DNA of 28,306 nucleotides from an uncultured Lachnospiraceae bacterium (GTDB lineage Bacteria > Bacillota > Clostridia > Lachnospirales > Lachnospiraceae): contig CAJTVT010000013.1 of assembly GCA_910580015.1 (NCBI GenBank), positions 1 to 28,306 on the forward strand. Reading direction: 5' to 3'. The notes under the pieces are model-generated. The model did not search any database, was not told the origin of the DNA, and saw only the letters and a list, made by a program, of their open reading frames with translations. The stretch's first letter is position 1, and the number at the start of each line of letters is the position of its first letter. Below, in pieces: positions 6,672-14,224 of the stretch. Made by a program: the position numbers and the translations under genes.

Positions 6672-9045
6672 AGAACGATTAGGAAACGAATTATTATTTT
6701 TTGACGGGGCGATGGGTACGATGCTTCAGGCACGGGGATTATCCTCTGGTGAGCTGCCTGAATTATGGAATATTACCAGAGAAGAAGAAATTTTAGATAT
6801 CCATAAACAGTATCTTGCCTCTGGCTGTAATATTATCAAGGCCAATACTTTTGGGGCTAATCCTTTTAAAATGCAGGGAACAGGTTATTCTTGCGAGGAA
6901 GTGACGGAAAAAGGCATTGGCATTGTAAAACGTGCCATAGCGGAATCTGGAAGAGAAGCCTATATCGCTTTGGATATCGGATCCCTTGGAAAATTACTGG
7001 AACCATTGGGAGATCTGCCCTTTGAGGAGGCTTATAAGGCATTTAAACCTATGTGCGTGGCTGGAGAACAGGCGGGCGCTGATCTATGTCTGATTGAGAC
7101 TATGAATGATACTTATGAGATCAAGGCAGCAGTGCTTGCCGCCAAAGAAAATACCAATCTGCCCATTGTGGTGACCATGGTATTTGACGAAGAGGGAAAA
7201 CTTCTGACAGGGGCGGATATGGAGGCAGCGGTGGCAATGCTAGAAGGACTTCGAGTGGATGCGCTGGGATTGAACTGCGGGTTTGGCCCAGATGTCATGC
7301 AGAAGTTTCTGCCCAAATTGCGTGAAATCACATCCTTACCGATTGTAGTGAATCCGAATGCAGGACTTCCATCCGTGGTGGATGGAAAAACTTGTTTCCA
7401 TGTGGACCCACAGGAGTTCTCAAAGGTCATGAAAGAAATTGCCCTGGATGGAGTCTCTATCTTGGGGGGATGCTGCGGTACAACTCCAGAGCATCTTGCG
7501 GCCTTGGTGGAGACCTGTCGGGAGATTCCTCCTATGTCAGTGAATGACAAAAATCGTTCTGTGGTGTCCTCCTACACCCATGCAGTGGAGTTGAATGACC
7601 GTCCGAAAATTATCGGGGAGCGCATTAACCCTACTGGGAAATCAAGGTTTAAACAGGCTCTTCGTGATAAAGATCTGGAATATATATATAAAGAAGCCTT
7701 GGCACAGCAAGACCATGGAGCTCATATTCTGGATGTGAATGTGGGGCTTCCAGAGATTGATGAGGTGGAAATGATGCGGGCGGTTGTCACGGGCCTGCAA
7801 GGAATCACAGATCTGCCTTTGCAGATTGACACCTCTGATCCAAAGGCTATGGAGACGGCAATGCGTCTTTACAATGGGAAACCGCTTTTAAATTCTGTGA
7901 ACGGCAAGCAGGAATCCATGGATTCTGTATTTCCCCTGGTGGCAAAATATGGCGGTATGGTGGTATGCTTGACCCTGGACGAACATGGAATACCTGATAC
8001 AGCAGAAGGACGGATTCGAATTGTAGAAAAGATCATTGCAGAGGCAGCAACATATGGCATTCAGAAAAAAGACTTGTTGATAGATACCTTGACCATGACG
8101 ATCAGTACAGGACAGGAAAATGCGAAAATCACGCTGGATGCCTTGCACCATGTGCGGCATGTGCTGGGGGTGCATACGACTCTTGGCGTATCGAATATAT
8201 CATTTGGCCTTCCACAGCGGGAACGGGTCAATACAGCATTCTTTACCATGGCGTTAGCCCAGGGCTTAAGTGCTGGAATTATCAATCCATCCAGTCAGGC
8301 GATGATGGGAGCGTACCATGCTTATTGTGCTTTAAATGGCAGCGACAGTCAATGTGCAGATTATATTTCACTGTACTCTTTGCAGGAGGGACAGCAAAAG
8401 GAGGTTTCCACAAAGTCTGGGGATGTTCGTCTCTTTGATGCCGTGGTACGTGGCTTGATCGAGAGTGCTTATCAGGCGGCAAAGAGAGAGCTAGAGACAA
8501 AGAAACCTTTGGAAGTCATTGATGAGGAATTAATCCCTGCCCTGGATCAAGTGGGACAAGGGTTTGAGAAAAAGACGGTGTTTTTGCCACAGCTTTTGAT
8601 GAGCGCAGACGCAGCGAAGGCAGGATTTGACGCCATCAAGGAACATTTAAAGGCAAAAGGAGATACATCCGCTTCCAAGGGCACGATTGTGATCGCCACA
8701 GTGAAAGGGGATATCCATGATATCGGAAAAAATATTGTCAAAGTGTTGTTGGAAAACTATGGTTTTCATGTCATAGATTTGGGGAAAGACGTGGCCCCAG
8801 AACTGGTGGTGGATGCGGCAAAGGAACATCAGGTAAAACTGGTGGGATTAAGTGCGTTGATGACCACCACAGTGGTCAATATGGAGGACACCATAAAGTT
8901 GCTAAAACAGGAGCTTCCAGATTGCAAGGTAATGGTGGGTGGCGCGGTACTGACTCAGACTTATGCCGATAAGATCGGGGCAGATTTTTATTCCAAAGAT
9001 GCCATGGGCTCAGTAAGATATGCCAATGAATTATTTCAAGTATAA
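6661..9045 (+). CDS. metH: Cobalamin-dependent methionine synthase lacking the reactivation domain
   Basis: Transfers the methyl group of 5-methyl-THF to homocysteine through cobalamin. The 794 residues contain, in order: the homocysteine/zinc barrel (residues ~5-290, with zinc ligands C206, C271 and C272 in NCG and GGCCGT); the pterin-binding barrel (~315-570, starting at PKIIGERINPTG); the cobalamin cap helices (~590-665); and the B12 Rossmann domain with D684-x-H686-x-x-G689 (GDIHDIG), whose His ligates cobalt. The protein stops after the B12 domain, so the ~330-residue reactivation domain of E. coli MetH is absent and is supplied by the gene just upstream. The start at 6661 is chosen over the upstream in-frame codon at 6634 because AGGAAGGAGAG precedes it at ideal spacing. 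It overlaps the upstream gene by 11 bp, consistent with translational coupling. Confidence 0.95.
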   Translation: MGFRERLGNELLFFDGAMGTMLQARGLSSGELPELWNITREEEILDIHKQYLASGCNIIKANTFGANPFKMQGTGYSCEEVTEKGIGIVKRAIAESGREAYIALDIGSLGKLLEPLGDLPFEEAYKAFKPMCVAGEQAGADLCLIETMNDTYEIKAAVLAAKENTNLPIVVTMVFDEEGKLLTGADMEAAVAMLEGLRVDALGLNCGFGPDVMQKFLPKLREITSLPIVVNPNAGLPSVVDGKTCFHVDPQEFSKVMKEIALDGVSILGGCCGTTPEHLAALVETCREIPPMSVNDKNRSVVSSYTHAVELNDRPKIIGERINPTGKSRFKQALRDKDLEYIYKEALAQQDHGAHILDVNVGLPEIDEVEMMRAVVTGLQGITDLPLQIDTSDPKAMETAMRLYNGKPLLNSVNGKQESMDSVFPLVAKYGGMVVCLTLDEHGIPDTAEGRIRIVEKIIAEAATYGIQKKDLLIDTLTMTISTGQENAKITLDALHHVRHVLGVHTTLGVSNISFGLPQRERVNTAFFTMALAQGLSAGIINPSSQAMMGAYHAYCALNGSDSQCADYISLYSLQEGQQKEVSTKSGDVRLFDAVVRGLIESAYQAAKRELETKKPLEVIDEELIPALDQVGQGFEKKTVFLPQLLMSADAAKAGFDAIKEHLKAKGDTSASKGTIVIATVKGDIHDIGKNIVKVLLENYGFHVIDLGKDVAPELVVDAAKEHQVKLVGLSALMTTTVVNMEDTIKLLKQELPDCKVMVGGAVLTQTYADKIGADFYSKDAMGSVRYANELFQV

Positions 9046-9125
9046 TGTTATGTTCAAATAAATTTATATGATAGTGTGAGAAGTTTCTAACAGAACTCTC
9101 CAATCCTTTCTGAATATATTAATAA

Positions 9126-9296
9126 CAGGATATCGCTGGCGGACAGCATTTATCCTGAATTTGATACGAGGTGATAGAAAGATTCGTCGTTTCGTATCAA
9201 TGGATGCGCACAGACGTATAAGGAATTATGCCGCTTTGTGGCTGCGTCTGGCGTGATATTCGTATTAGAAAGAGCGTATGTACACAGATTCTGCGC
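9126..9296 (+). promoter_or_regulatory. Structured leader with three stem-loops ahead of the DUF4474 gene
   Basis: Three consecutive inverted repeats fill most of the 273-bp gap after metH. Stem 1 pairs CAGGATA 9126-9132 with TATCCTG 9151-9157 and contains a smaller GCTG/CAGC stem. Stem 2 pairs TTGATACGA 9161-9169 with TCGTATCAA 9192-9200. Stem 3 pairs CAGACG 9211-9216 with CGTCTG 9245-9250 around an inner GCCGC-TTT-GTGGC hairpin. GCGCA 9206-9210 could also pair with TGCGC 9292-9296, just before the ribosome binding site. I recognise no known riboswitch class. It may be a cis-regulatory RNA or a small RNA gene. An in-frame extension of the downstream ORF to 9238 crosses it and is probably not translated. 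Confidence 0.45.
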
Positions 9297-9318
9297 TCAG
9301 GAAAGGAGTTGGAGAGTT

Positions 9319-10230
9319 TTGCATATTAATTGGATTGTGATTGGAATCCTTGTGGCAATTGTGCTGCTGGTGCTTATTGTCTGTTTTCTGCGGTATCGGC
9401 GGCATAAACGTGCGAAATGTCTGGTTAAAAAGCGTTGTGACCAGGAAAAAATGCGGGATATCAATCAGGCATTGGAACCGTTTGGTTTTGCCTATCATTT
9501 CCGAAAGGATATTTTCTATTCTCTGGAAGATTCTTGGCAGAGAGAGTTTGGATATGGAAAAATATATGATGAGATGGCGCCCACTATGAATATGATGATT
9601 GACAGTGAACCCATTTATTTTGACTATGGGGGCAGACATTGGATGATTGAGTTCTGGAAAGGGCAGTATGGCGTGACCACTGGGGCGGAGGTAGGCATTT
9701 ATGTGGAGGAAGATCGGGGAAATGAGAGGCACCCAGAAAAAATATTTTACAAGTGTGTTTCAGAAGAAGAAGAGCTTCCGATCAGCATGATTTTATATAA
9801 AAATGGAAAACGTCTGTTTCAGAGGGAGAAAAGGCATTGGTGGCTTACTGGATTTAAACTGGGAGAGTTTTCCTGGCCAGGAGAGTTGATGCTTGAGGTA
9901 TCTTTGACATTTCCGCATCTAGATATGTTGGAGGCTTTTCTGGAAGGATGTTACCGAGCAGGATATCAGCCGGAGGATCTTCATGTCTGGTATCGCAGGG
10001 TATCGTTTCGATTGTATCAGCCTAAGGCAAAACAGCCTTCCAAATATGGTAAAATTTTCGGAAGGTGGATTCAATGGCAGAATCGACATAATTGTAAGAT
10101 CTATCACCGAGTTACCAAAGATTTTACTAGAACCATTGACAAACTAGACTATCTGATGCAGGCATATCCCAGAATTTTCAGGATTATTGTAAAAACAGGA
10201 AGAATCGCCTGGGGGAAGAAAAGAAAATGA
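9319..10230 (+). CDS. DUF4474-family membrane-anchored protein of unknown function
   Basis: A 303-residue protein with one N-terminal membrane segment (about residues 5-23, IVIGILVAIVLLVLIVCF), followed by a basic stretch (RYRRHKR) that predicts a cytoplasmic body. The soluble part contains the block around MNMMIDSEPIYFDYGGRHW and EFWKGQYGVTTGAEVG, which I recognise as DUF4474, a clostridial family with no established function. TTG 9319 is preferred because AAAGGAG lies 10 nt and GGAG 4 nt upstream and the membrane segment then starts at once. An in-frame reading from 9238 would add a non-hydrophobic extension across the structured leader. It overlaps the next gene by 4 bp (ATGA), so the two products probably act together. 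No catalytic motif could be identified. Confidence 0.75.
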   Translation: MHINWIVIGILVAIVLLVLIVCFLRYRRHKRAKCLVKKRCDQEKMRDINQALEPFGFAYHFRKDIFYSLEDSWQREFGYGKIYDEMAPTMNMMIDSEPIYFDYGGRHWMIEFWKGQYGVTTGAEVGIYVEEDRGNERHPEKIFYKCVSEEEELPISMILYKNGKRLFQREKRHWWLTGFKLGEFSWPGELMLEVSLTFPHLDMLEAFLEGCYRAGYQPEDLHVWYRRVSFRLYQPKAKQPSKYGKIFGRWIQWQNRHNCKIYHRVTKDFTRTIDKLDYLMQAYPRIFRIIVKTGRIAWGKKRK

Positions 10231-11126
10231 GCCGCACCGCAAAAAAGCTAGATCAAGCGTATGAGAAAGCGTTGTGTCTTCCCGTCGATAAAGGCAGCAG
10301 GATTGTATTGATGAGTGATTGTCATCGCGGGATTGGCAACTGGGGAGACAATTTTCTGCCAAACCAAAATTTATTTTTTGCGGCCCTGCAATATTATAAC
10401 CGAAGGAATTTTACGTATATAGAGCTGGGAGATGGAGATGAATTGTGGGAAAACCGGAATTTGGGTGAGATTGTGCGAATTCACAGCAATCAATTCCGGA
10501 TTATGGGAGAGTTGTACCGCAAAGGACGGTTTTATATGGTGTTTGGCAACCATGATCGAAAAAAAGAATGTCAAAAATACTTTAAATCCCATTGTCACAG
10601 TTATTATTGTGAGACAGATGCAGAGATAAAGAGTCTGTTTCCAGATATGCAAGTACAGGAGGCCATTCGTCTGCAAGAGGCACACAGCGGTGTGGAATTG
10701 TTGTTGGTACACGGTCATCAGGGGGATTTCTGGAATGACACACTGTGGAAATTGACACGATTTTTGGTTCGTTACCTATGGCGTCCTCTGGAGCTTGCTG
10801 GTTGCAACGATCCCACCAGTGCGGCAAAAAATTATCAGCGCAAGGAAAAGACGGAGCAAAGATTGGCACAGTGGGCAGGAAAACATGAGACATTGTTGGT
10901 GGCTGGACATACACACCGTCCGTCGTTCTCAAAGCCAGGAGAAGGGTACTATTTCAATGATGGGAGTTGTGTGCATCCCCGCGGCATCACGGCGCTGGAG
11001 TTGGAATGTGGTGCAATTTCTCTGGTAAAGTGGAGCATGAAAGTTAGAGAAGATAACCTTGTGTATATTGGGAGAGACGTGTTGGAAGGGCCAAGATTTT
11101 TGGCAGAATATGCAAAGAAAGAGTAG
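10227..11126 (+). CDS. Calcineurin-like metallophosphoesterase
   Basis: A 299-residue two-metal phosphoesterase with every signature block: SD31-C-H33, GD69-x-D71, GN108-H109-D110, VHGH164 (VHGHQGD) and G227-HTH230. The wide spacing between the GNHD and VHGH blocks resembles the UDP-2,3-diacylglucosamine hydrolase-like branch more than cyclic nucleotide phosphodiesterases. The substrate cannot be read from the sequence, and a gram-positive host would not be expected to make lipid A. There is no signal peptide or membrane segment, so it is probably cytoplasmic, perhaps recruited to the membrane by the DUF4474 partner encoded immediately upstream with a 4-bp overlap. The stop codon TAG at 11124-11126 is formed partly by the left end of the inserted cloverleaf element. 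Confidence 0.85.
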   Translation: MSRTAKKLDQAYEKALCLPVDKGSRIVLMSDCHRGIGNWGDNFLPNQNLFFAALQYYNRRNFTYIELGDGDELWENRNLGEIVRIHSNQFRIMGELYRKGRFYMVFGNHDRKKECQKYFKSHCHSYYCETDAEIKSLFPDMQVQEAIRLQEAHSGVELLLVHGHQGDFWNDTLWKLTRFLVRYLWRPLELAGCNDPTSAAKNYQRKEKTEQRLAQWAGKHETLLVAGHTHRPSFSKPGEGYYFNDGSCVHPRGITALELECGAISLVKWSMKVREDNLVYIGRDVLEGPRFLAEYAKKE

Positions 11127-11238
11127 GCTGTCAAAAGGGTGCGCAGCACCCGCTCTATACCATATATTGATGTGTGAATTGATTCACAATAGCAATATAT
11201 GGTATGGGCGTAGCGCCAAAGGCGCTTTTGACAGCCTA
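11124..11238. mobile_element. 115-bp cloverleaf palindromic element with 14-bp inverted ends, probable RUP-like MITE
   Basis: The outer arms TAGGCTGTCAAAAG (11124-11137) and CTTTTGACAGCCTA (11225-11238) are perfect inverse complements. Inside lie a left hairpin (GGGTGC-GCA-GCACCC, 11137-11151) and a central 13-bp stem (11157-11169 with 11193-11205). The central stem is capped by TGTGAAT-TG-ATTCACA (11173-11188). A right hairpin follows (GCGCC-AAA-GGCGC, 11213-11225). The ends read TA|GGCTG and CAGCC|TA, as expected for a TA target duplication of the kind IS630/Tc1-type transposases make. It encodes no protein. It resembles non-autonomous elements such as pneumococcal RUP in size and layout, though not demonstrably in sequence. 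It may also act as a bidirectional terminator. Only one copy is in this window. Confidence 0.7.
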
Positions 11239-11534
11239 ATTAAATAAAAAATGAAAAAAAATAAAAAAAGATGCAACTTTTTGGCAAGTAAAATTGTCTA
11301 ATAAGATATAAGACAATCATCTATTTGGTGTGTGGGCGCATCCAGACAGAGCTTTCTTCAGAGATGGGATGCGCATAAACGAACAGAATCTGGATTTATT
11401 CATTAGAACCAGATAATTTCTAAGAAAAACTTAAGAAAATCCGAAAGAAATAGAAATGAATTTTTTGATACACTAAGATACAGATAAGATTCTTGACTGG
11501 CAGAATGAGATCGACGAAAAGGGCGGGTGTTGAT
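11239..11534 (+). promoter_or_regulatory. Leader of the sigma-like gene: two hairpins and a tandem TAAGAAAA box
   Basis: This AT-rich gap starts with an A-tract and a weak AAAAAG/CTTTTT hairpin (~11264-11280), possibly the remains of the terminator of the operon to the left. It then holds two inverted repeats: ATTGTCT 11293-11299 with AGACAAT 11311-11317, and GCGCATCC 11336-11343 with GGATGCGC 11367-11374. A direct repeat of TAAGAAAA follows at 11421-11428 and 11432-11439, an 11-bp period typical of OmpR-type regulator sites. Weak -10 candidates are TAGAAA at 11451 and TAAGAT at 11474. No gene is seen here. Confidence 0.5.
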
Positions 11535-12137
11535 ATGAGAATAGGAAAAGAAAATTTGGTGGCACAGTTACAGCTTCACAATGAGAAGGCACTAGAATAT
11601 CTGGTGATGGAACATGGAGAACGGCTGATTTCTATCATCCGCAAGCATCTGTTTACCCTCCCGCATTTACAACAGAATTGCCTTGGAAGTACCATACAGG
11701 CAGTATGGGATCACGTGGATAGTTTCCAGAAAGACAATGAGTTTGAGAATTGGATTGGTTCTGTGGCGCGGTATTGCTGCTTGGAATATCTGGAGGCCCA
11801 TCAGGAGGAGGCAACGATTGCCTGGCTGATCCAGAAGGAAATTGCAGAGGAAAAGGAAATGATGGCTACCTGCTTAGGGAAAGAGGAGCGAGAGCTGTTT
11901 TATCAGTTAGTTGAGGCGGCTCAAGGGAAAGGATTTGCGTATATCCAGGGGAAATTCTGCGATGTCTATGCATTGTTGAATCGCATTGATACAGATATTT
12001 TTGAATATGAAAAAGAACCTCTGACTTTGCAGGAGAAAGAGGAGGTTCTCAAAAAGATCCAAAATAGAAAGAAAGAAAAGAAACGCAAATTTTCCCTGAA
12101 AAGGTATTTGAAGGCTACAGAATTACAGTTATCGTAA
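11535..12137 (+). CDS. Degenerate sigma-70 (ECF-like) family protein
   Basis: A 200-residue protein. Residues ~5-85 resemble sigma-70 region 2: a helical start (NEKALEYLVMEHG), the W-x-x-V-x-x-F segment (AVWDHVDSF) and the FENWIGSVARYCCLEYL core-binding helix typical of clostridial ECF sigma factors. After that, a normal region 4 helix-turn-helix is not evident; only a weak LGKEERELFYQL echo remains. The C-terminus is strongly basic and helical (KKIQNRKKEKKRKFSLKRYL), resembling the N-terminal part of anti-sigma partners. It may be a divergent sigma factor, a former sigma factor now doing something else, or a sigma/anti-sigma remnant. ATG 11535 is preferred, but its ribosome binding site is weak; ATG 11505 and TTG 11493 are alternatives. 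Its 3' end overlaps the convergent kinase gene by 23 bp. Confidence 0.65.
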   Translation: MRIGKENLVAQLQLHNEKALEYLVMEHGERLISIIRKHLFTLPHLQQNCLGSTIQAVWDHVDSFQKDNEFENWIGSVARYCCLEYLEAHQEEATIAWLIQKEIAEEKEMMATCLGKEERELFYQLVEAAQGKGFAYIQGKFCDVYALLNRIDTDIFEYEKEPLTLQEKEEVLKKIQNRKKEKKRKFSLKRYLKATELQLS

Positions 12138-13362
12138 GAGATTTCTCATCTTTGCTTTCTGCAAAAATCTTGCCTTTATGGGCTTTTGTGACAGCTAGGG
12201 CGATGGAGAGCCCAATGCCATACCCTCCAGTTTCTGAATTTCTGGAAGCGTCTGTTCGATAGAATCGATCAAACAAGTGTGGAATAGTTTCTTTTGAAAT
12301 ATGTTCTGCCGTATTGGAGACCATAAGATAAATATTTTTTCCCCGCTTTTCTAAGGCAATCTCAATCAGGCCCTGAGGCGGGGAATATTTTATGGCATTG
12401 TCCAGCAAAAGACAGACAAGTTGTTGTATGGAGGCAGGATCTCCATGAAAGTCAAGCATTGGGACGATTTTAGTTGAAATCAGCTTATGTTGTGCAGCAG
12501 CAGGGGCATGAAAGGACTGTACGGTTTCCTGCACTAAGTCAGAGAGGGAAAATGTAATTTTTTGCAGAGGACGTTCAGATTCTTCCATTCGGGAGAGATA
12601 GATCAGATTGTTTGTCAGATCGGAAAGCCTTTTGGTCTGTTTTTGGATTCCGCGGCTCCATTCTGTCTCCCCGTATTCCATCTCCAGAATTTCCAAGTTG
12701 GAGTGAATGATTGTGAGAGGCGTTTTGATTTCATGTCCGGCGTCTGTGATAAATTGACGCTGTTTTTCGTAGCTCTCTGCAACAGGTTTCATCACAATCC
12801 TGGAGAAAAATATGACCAGAATCCATACAGAGCACAGACCCAACAGGGAGCATAGAATGCTGGTCATGAGAAAGGAGCGAAAGGTATCAAGACTTCTGCC
12901 GCAGTCCAGAAATAAAAGACGAAAACCCTCTGGACAGGGATCCATGCGATAGCGATACTGGGACAGAAAACCGGAAGTTCTGCCCAAATCCCAGATTTTG
13001 GCTGCATAGTCGGAGGCTTCATCATCATCAATGGCAGCGATTTTGCCTGTATTGACAGAATGCACGGTGCCATCTGTTTCAAGAACGACCGAGAAATATC
13101 GAGTCTCATAGGGCATCTCTGGAGACATTGGAAAGTTCTTAAAACGTTGCAGTTCAGGAGGAATTCTGTGTTTGGGGTTGCCAGGCCGGATGTCTTTTGG
13201 AAATGCGCCATTATTTATGGAAAGGAAGTACAGGAGCTGATCCGCATCTGCTGCCACTTTTTGGAAATTTAAGATGTTGATGGTTCCCATGATAATTGTG
13301 AGCACTAGAAGAATGGAGAGCATGGAAATTAGGATAAAGCGTTGTTGCAGTTTCTTAATCAT
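12115..13362 (-). CDS. Membrane sensor histidine kinase
   Basis: A 415-residue kinase with a transmembrane helix at residues 9-32 and an extracellular sensor of ~130 residues with no recognised fold. A second helix spans 163-188. The dimerisation domain has H210 in the H-box DAGHEIKTPL. The ATPase domain has N322 in DNAIKYSP, an FDRFYR F-box near 367 and a GYGIGLSIA G2 box. The G1 box, usually D-x-G, reads SNTAE here, which is unusual. There is no separate HAMP beyond a short IVMKPVAESYEKQ linker. It is encoded 4 bp overlapping the response regulator upstream (ATGA), so it is the cognate partner. Its last 23 bp overlap the sigma-like gene on the other strand, so transcription of the two genes may interfere. 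The signal sensed is unknown. Confidence 0.9.
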   Translation of the reverse strand: MIKKLQQRFILISMLSILLVLTIIMGTINILNFQKVAADADQLLYFLSINNGAFPKDIRPGNPKHRIPPELQRFKNFPMSPEMPYETRYFSVVLETDGTVHSVNTGKIAAIDDDEASDYAAKIWDLGRTSGFLSQYRYRMDPCPEGFRLLFLDCGRSLDTFRSFLMTSILCSLLGLCSVWILVIFFSRIVMKPVAESYEKQRQFITDAGHEIKTPLTIIHSNLEILEMEYGETEWSRGIQKQTKRLSDLTNNLIYLSRMEESERPLQKITFSLSDLVQETVQSFHAPAAAQHKLISTKIVPMLDFHGDPASIQQLVCLLLDNAIKYSPPQGLIEIALEKRGKNIYLMVSNTAEHISKETIPHLFDRFYRTDASRNSETGGYGIGLSIALAVTKAHKGKIFAESKDEKSLTITVIL

Positions 13363-14033
13363 GATAGTTCCTCCAAATAATATCCTACATTGCGGGAAGC
13401 TTTGATCTGCACATCAGCTTGAAGCGCTGCCAATTTTTTGCGCAGATAAGAAATATATACCCATACCACGTTGATCTCGGTATCGCTGTCATAGCCCCAG
13501 ATTCGTTCCAGGAATCGTTCGCTGGAAATAATTTGTCCTGGATTTGCGATCAATAGTTGAAACATCTGAAATTCCTTGTTGGTAAGCCGAAAACTTCCTT
13601 TTGGGGAGGAAAGTGTGTAAGTGGTAAGATCCAGCGTAAGATTTCCCATATGCAGTGCGGTAGTTACGGCATGGGTCAATTCTCTAGTCATAGCGCGGAT
13701 GCGTGCCAGCAATTCCTTGGCTGCAAAGGGTTTTGTCAGATAGTCATTGGCCCCGGCGTCCAGTCCATTCACTTTGTCGTCAACCTCTGATTTTGCGGTC
13801 AGTAGAAGTGTGGGAATGGGATTTCCTTGGCTGCGTATGGTTTTTAACAAGGTTAGCCCGTCCATTTTTGGCATCATAATGTCTAGAATCAGTCCATCAT
13901 AGTTGTTGCTGTTCAAATACGCAAGAGCTTCTTCCCCGTCGTATACAGCGTCCACAGAGTAATTGCTGCGTTCTAAGATTGTTGTGAGCGCGCGCGCCAG
14001 ATCTTTTTCATCTTCAGCAAGGAGCAGTCGCAT
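13359..14033 (-). CDS. OmpR-family response regulator
   Basis: A 224-residue regulator. The receiver domain (residues 1-115) has the acidic pair E7-D8, phospho-acceptor D51 (LILDIMMPKMDG), the conserved T in LLTAK and the lysine in LTKPF. A winged-helix DNA-binding domain follows (~126-222), with ERIWGYD, EINVVWVYISYLRKKL and the terminal RNVGYYLE hairpin. ATG 14033 is chosen because AAAGGTGG lies ~8 nt upstream; an upstream in-frame ATG at 14051 would place that site inside the gene. It pairs with the kinase gene downstream through a 4-bp overlap. The target genes are unknown; the tandem TAAGAAAA box before the sigma-like gene is one candidate. Its 5' region is made of copies of the tandem repeat that begins in the ClC gene. 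Confidence 0.93.
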   Translation of the reverse strand: MRLLLAEDEKDLARALTTILERSNYSVDAVYDGEEALAYLNSNNYDGLILDIMMPKMDGLTLLKTIRSQGNPIPTLLLTAKSEVDDKVNGLDAGANDYLTKPFAAKELLARIRAMTRELTHAVTTALHMGNLTLDLTTYTLSSPKGSFRLTNKEFQMFQLLIANPGQIISSERFLERIWGYDSDTEINVVWVYISYLRKKLAALQADVQIKASRNVGYYLEELS

Positions 14034-14049
14034 GATTTTTCCACCTTTC

Positions 14050-14224
14050 ATTCATGAGTGTTTCGCTTGATAAATGCCGTTTTATATTTTAAATATTTAT
14101 ATTTTCCATAAAAATTTATTCATGAGTGTTTCGCTTGAAAATTCCGTTTTATGCCTTGAATAGACAATTTATTCATGTGTGTTTCGATTAATAAATTCCG
14201 TTTTATATTTTGAATAGACAATTT
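14050..14224 (-). repeat. Three direct copies of the ClC gene 3' tail
   Basis: Three related units follow head to tail: 14171-14224 (54 bp, coding the ClC C-terminus), 14118-14170 (53 bp) and 14050-14117 (68 bp, with an AT-rich insertion). Each starts, in plus orientation, with ATTCATG, then GTGTTTCG, and contains CCGTTTTAT. Two also share TGAATAGACAATTT. The third unit runs up to the ribosome binding site of the response regulator. The pattern looks like duplication of a gene end, not a CRISPR array. Confidence 0.85.

Noticed and set aside
9238..9318. 27-residue N-terminal extension of the DUF4474 protein
   Set aside because: It would start without a ribosome binding site, crosses the third stem of the leader, and is non-hydrophobic ahead of a typical membrane anchor.
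11124..11238. Integron attC site or tRNA-like gene
   Set aside because: No attC core triplets or tRNA conserved bases are present. The symmetric ends with TA on both sides fit a miniature inverted-repeat element better.
11251..11301. 16-codon lysine-rich ORF after the cloverleaf element
   Set aside because: It lies in an A-tract, has no ribosome binding site, and its composition follows from the A-run.
14050..14224. Short CRISPR array
   Set aside because: The units are diverged along their whole length, have no unique spacers, and the first unit is coding sequence of the ClC gene.
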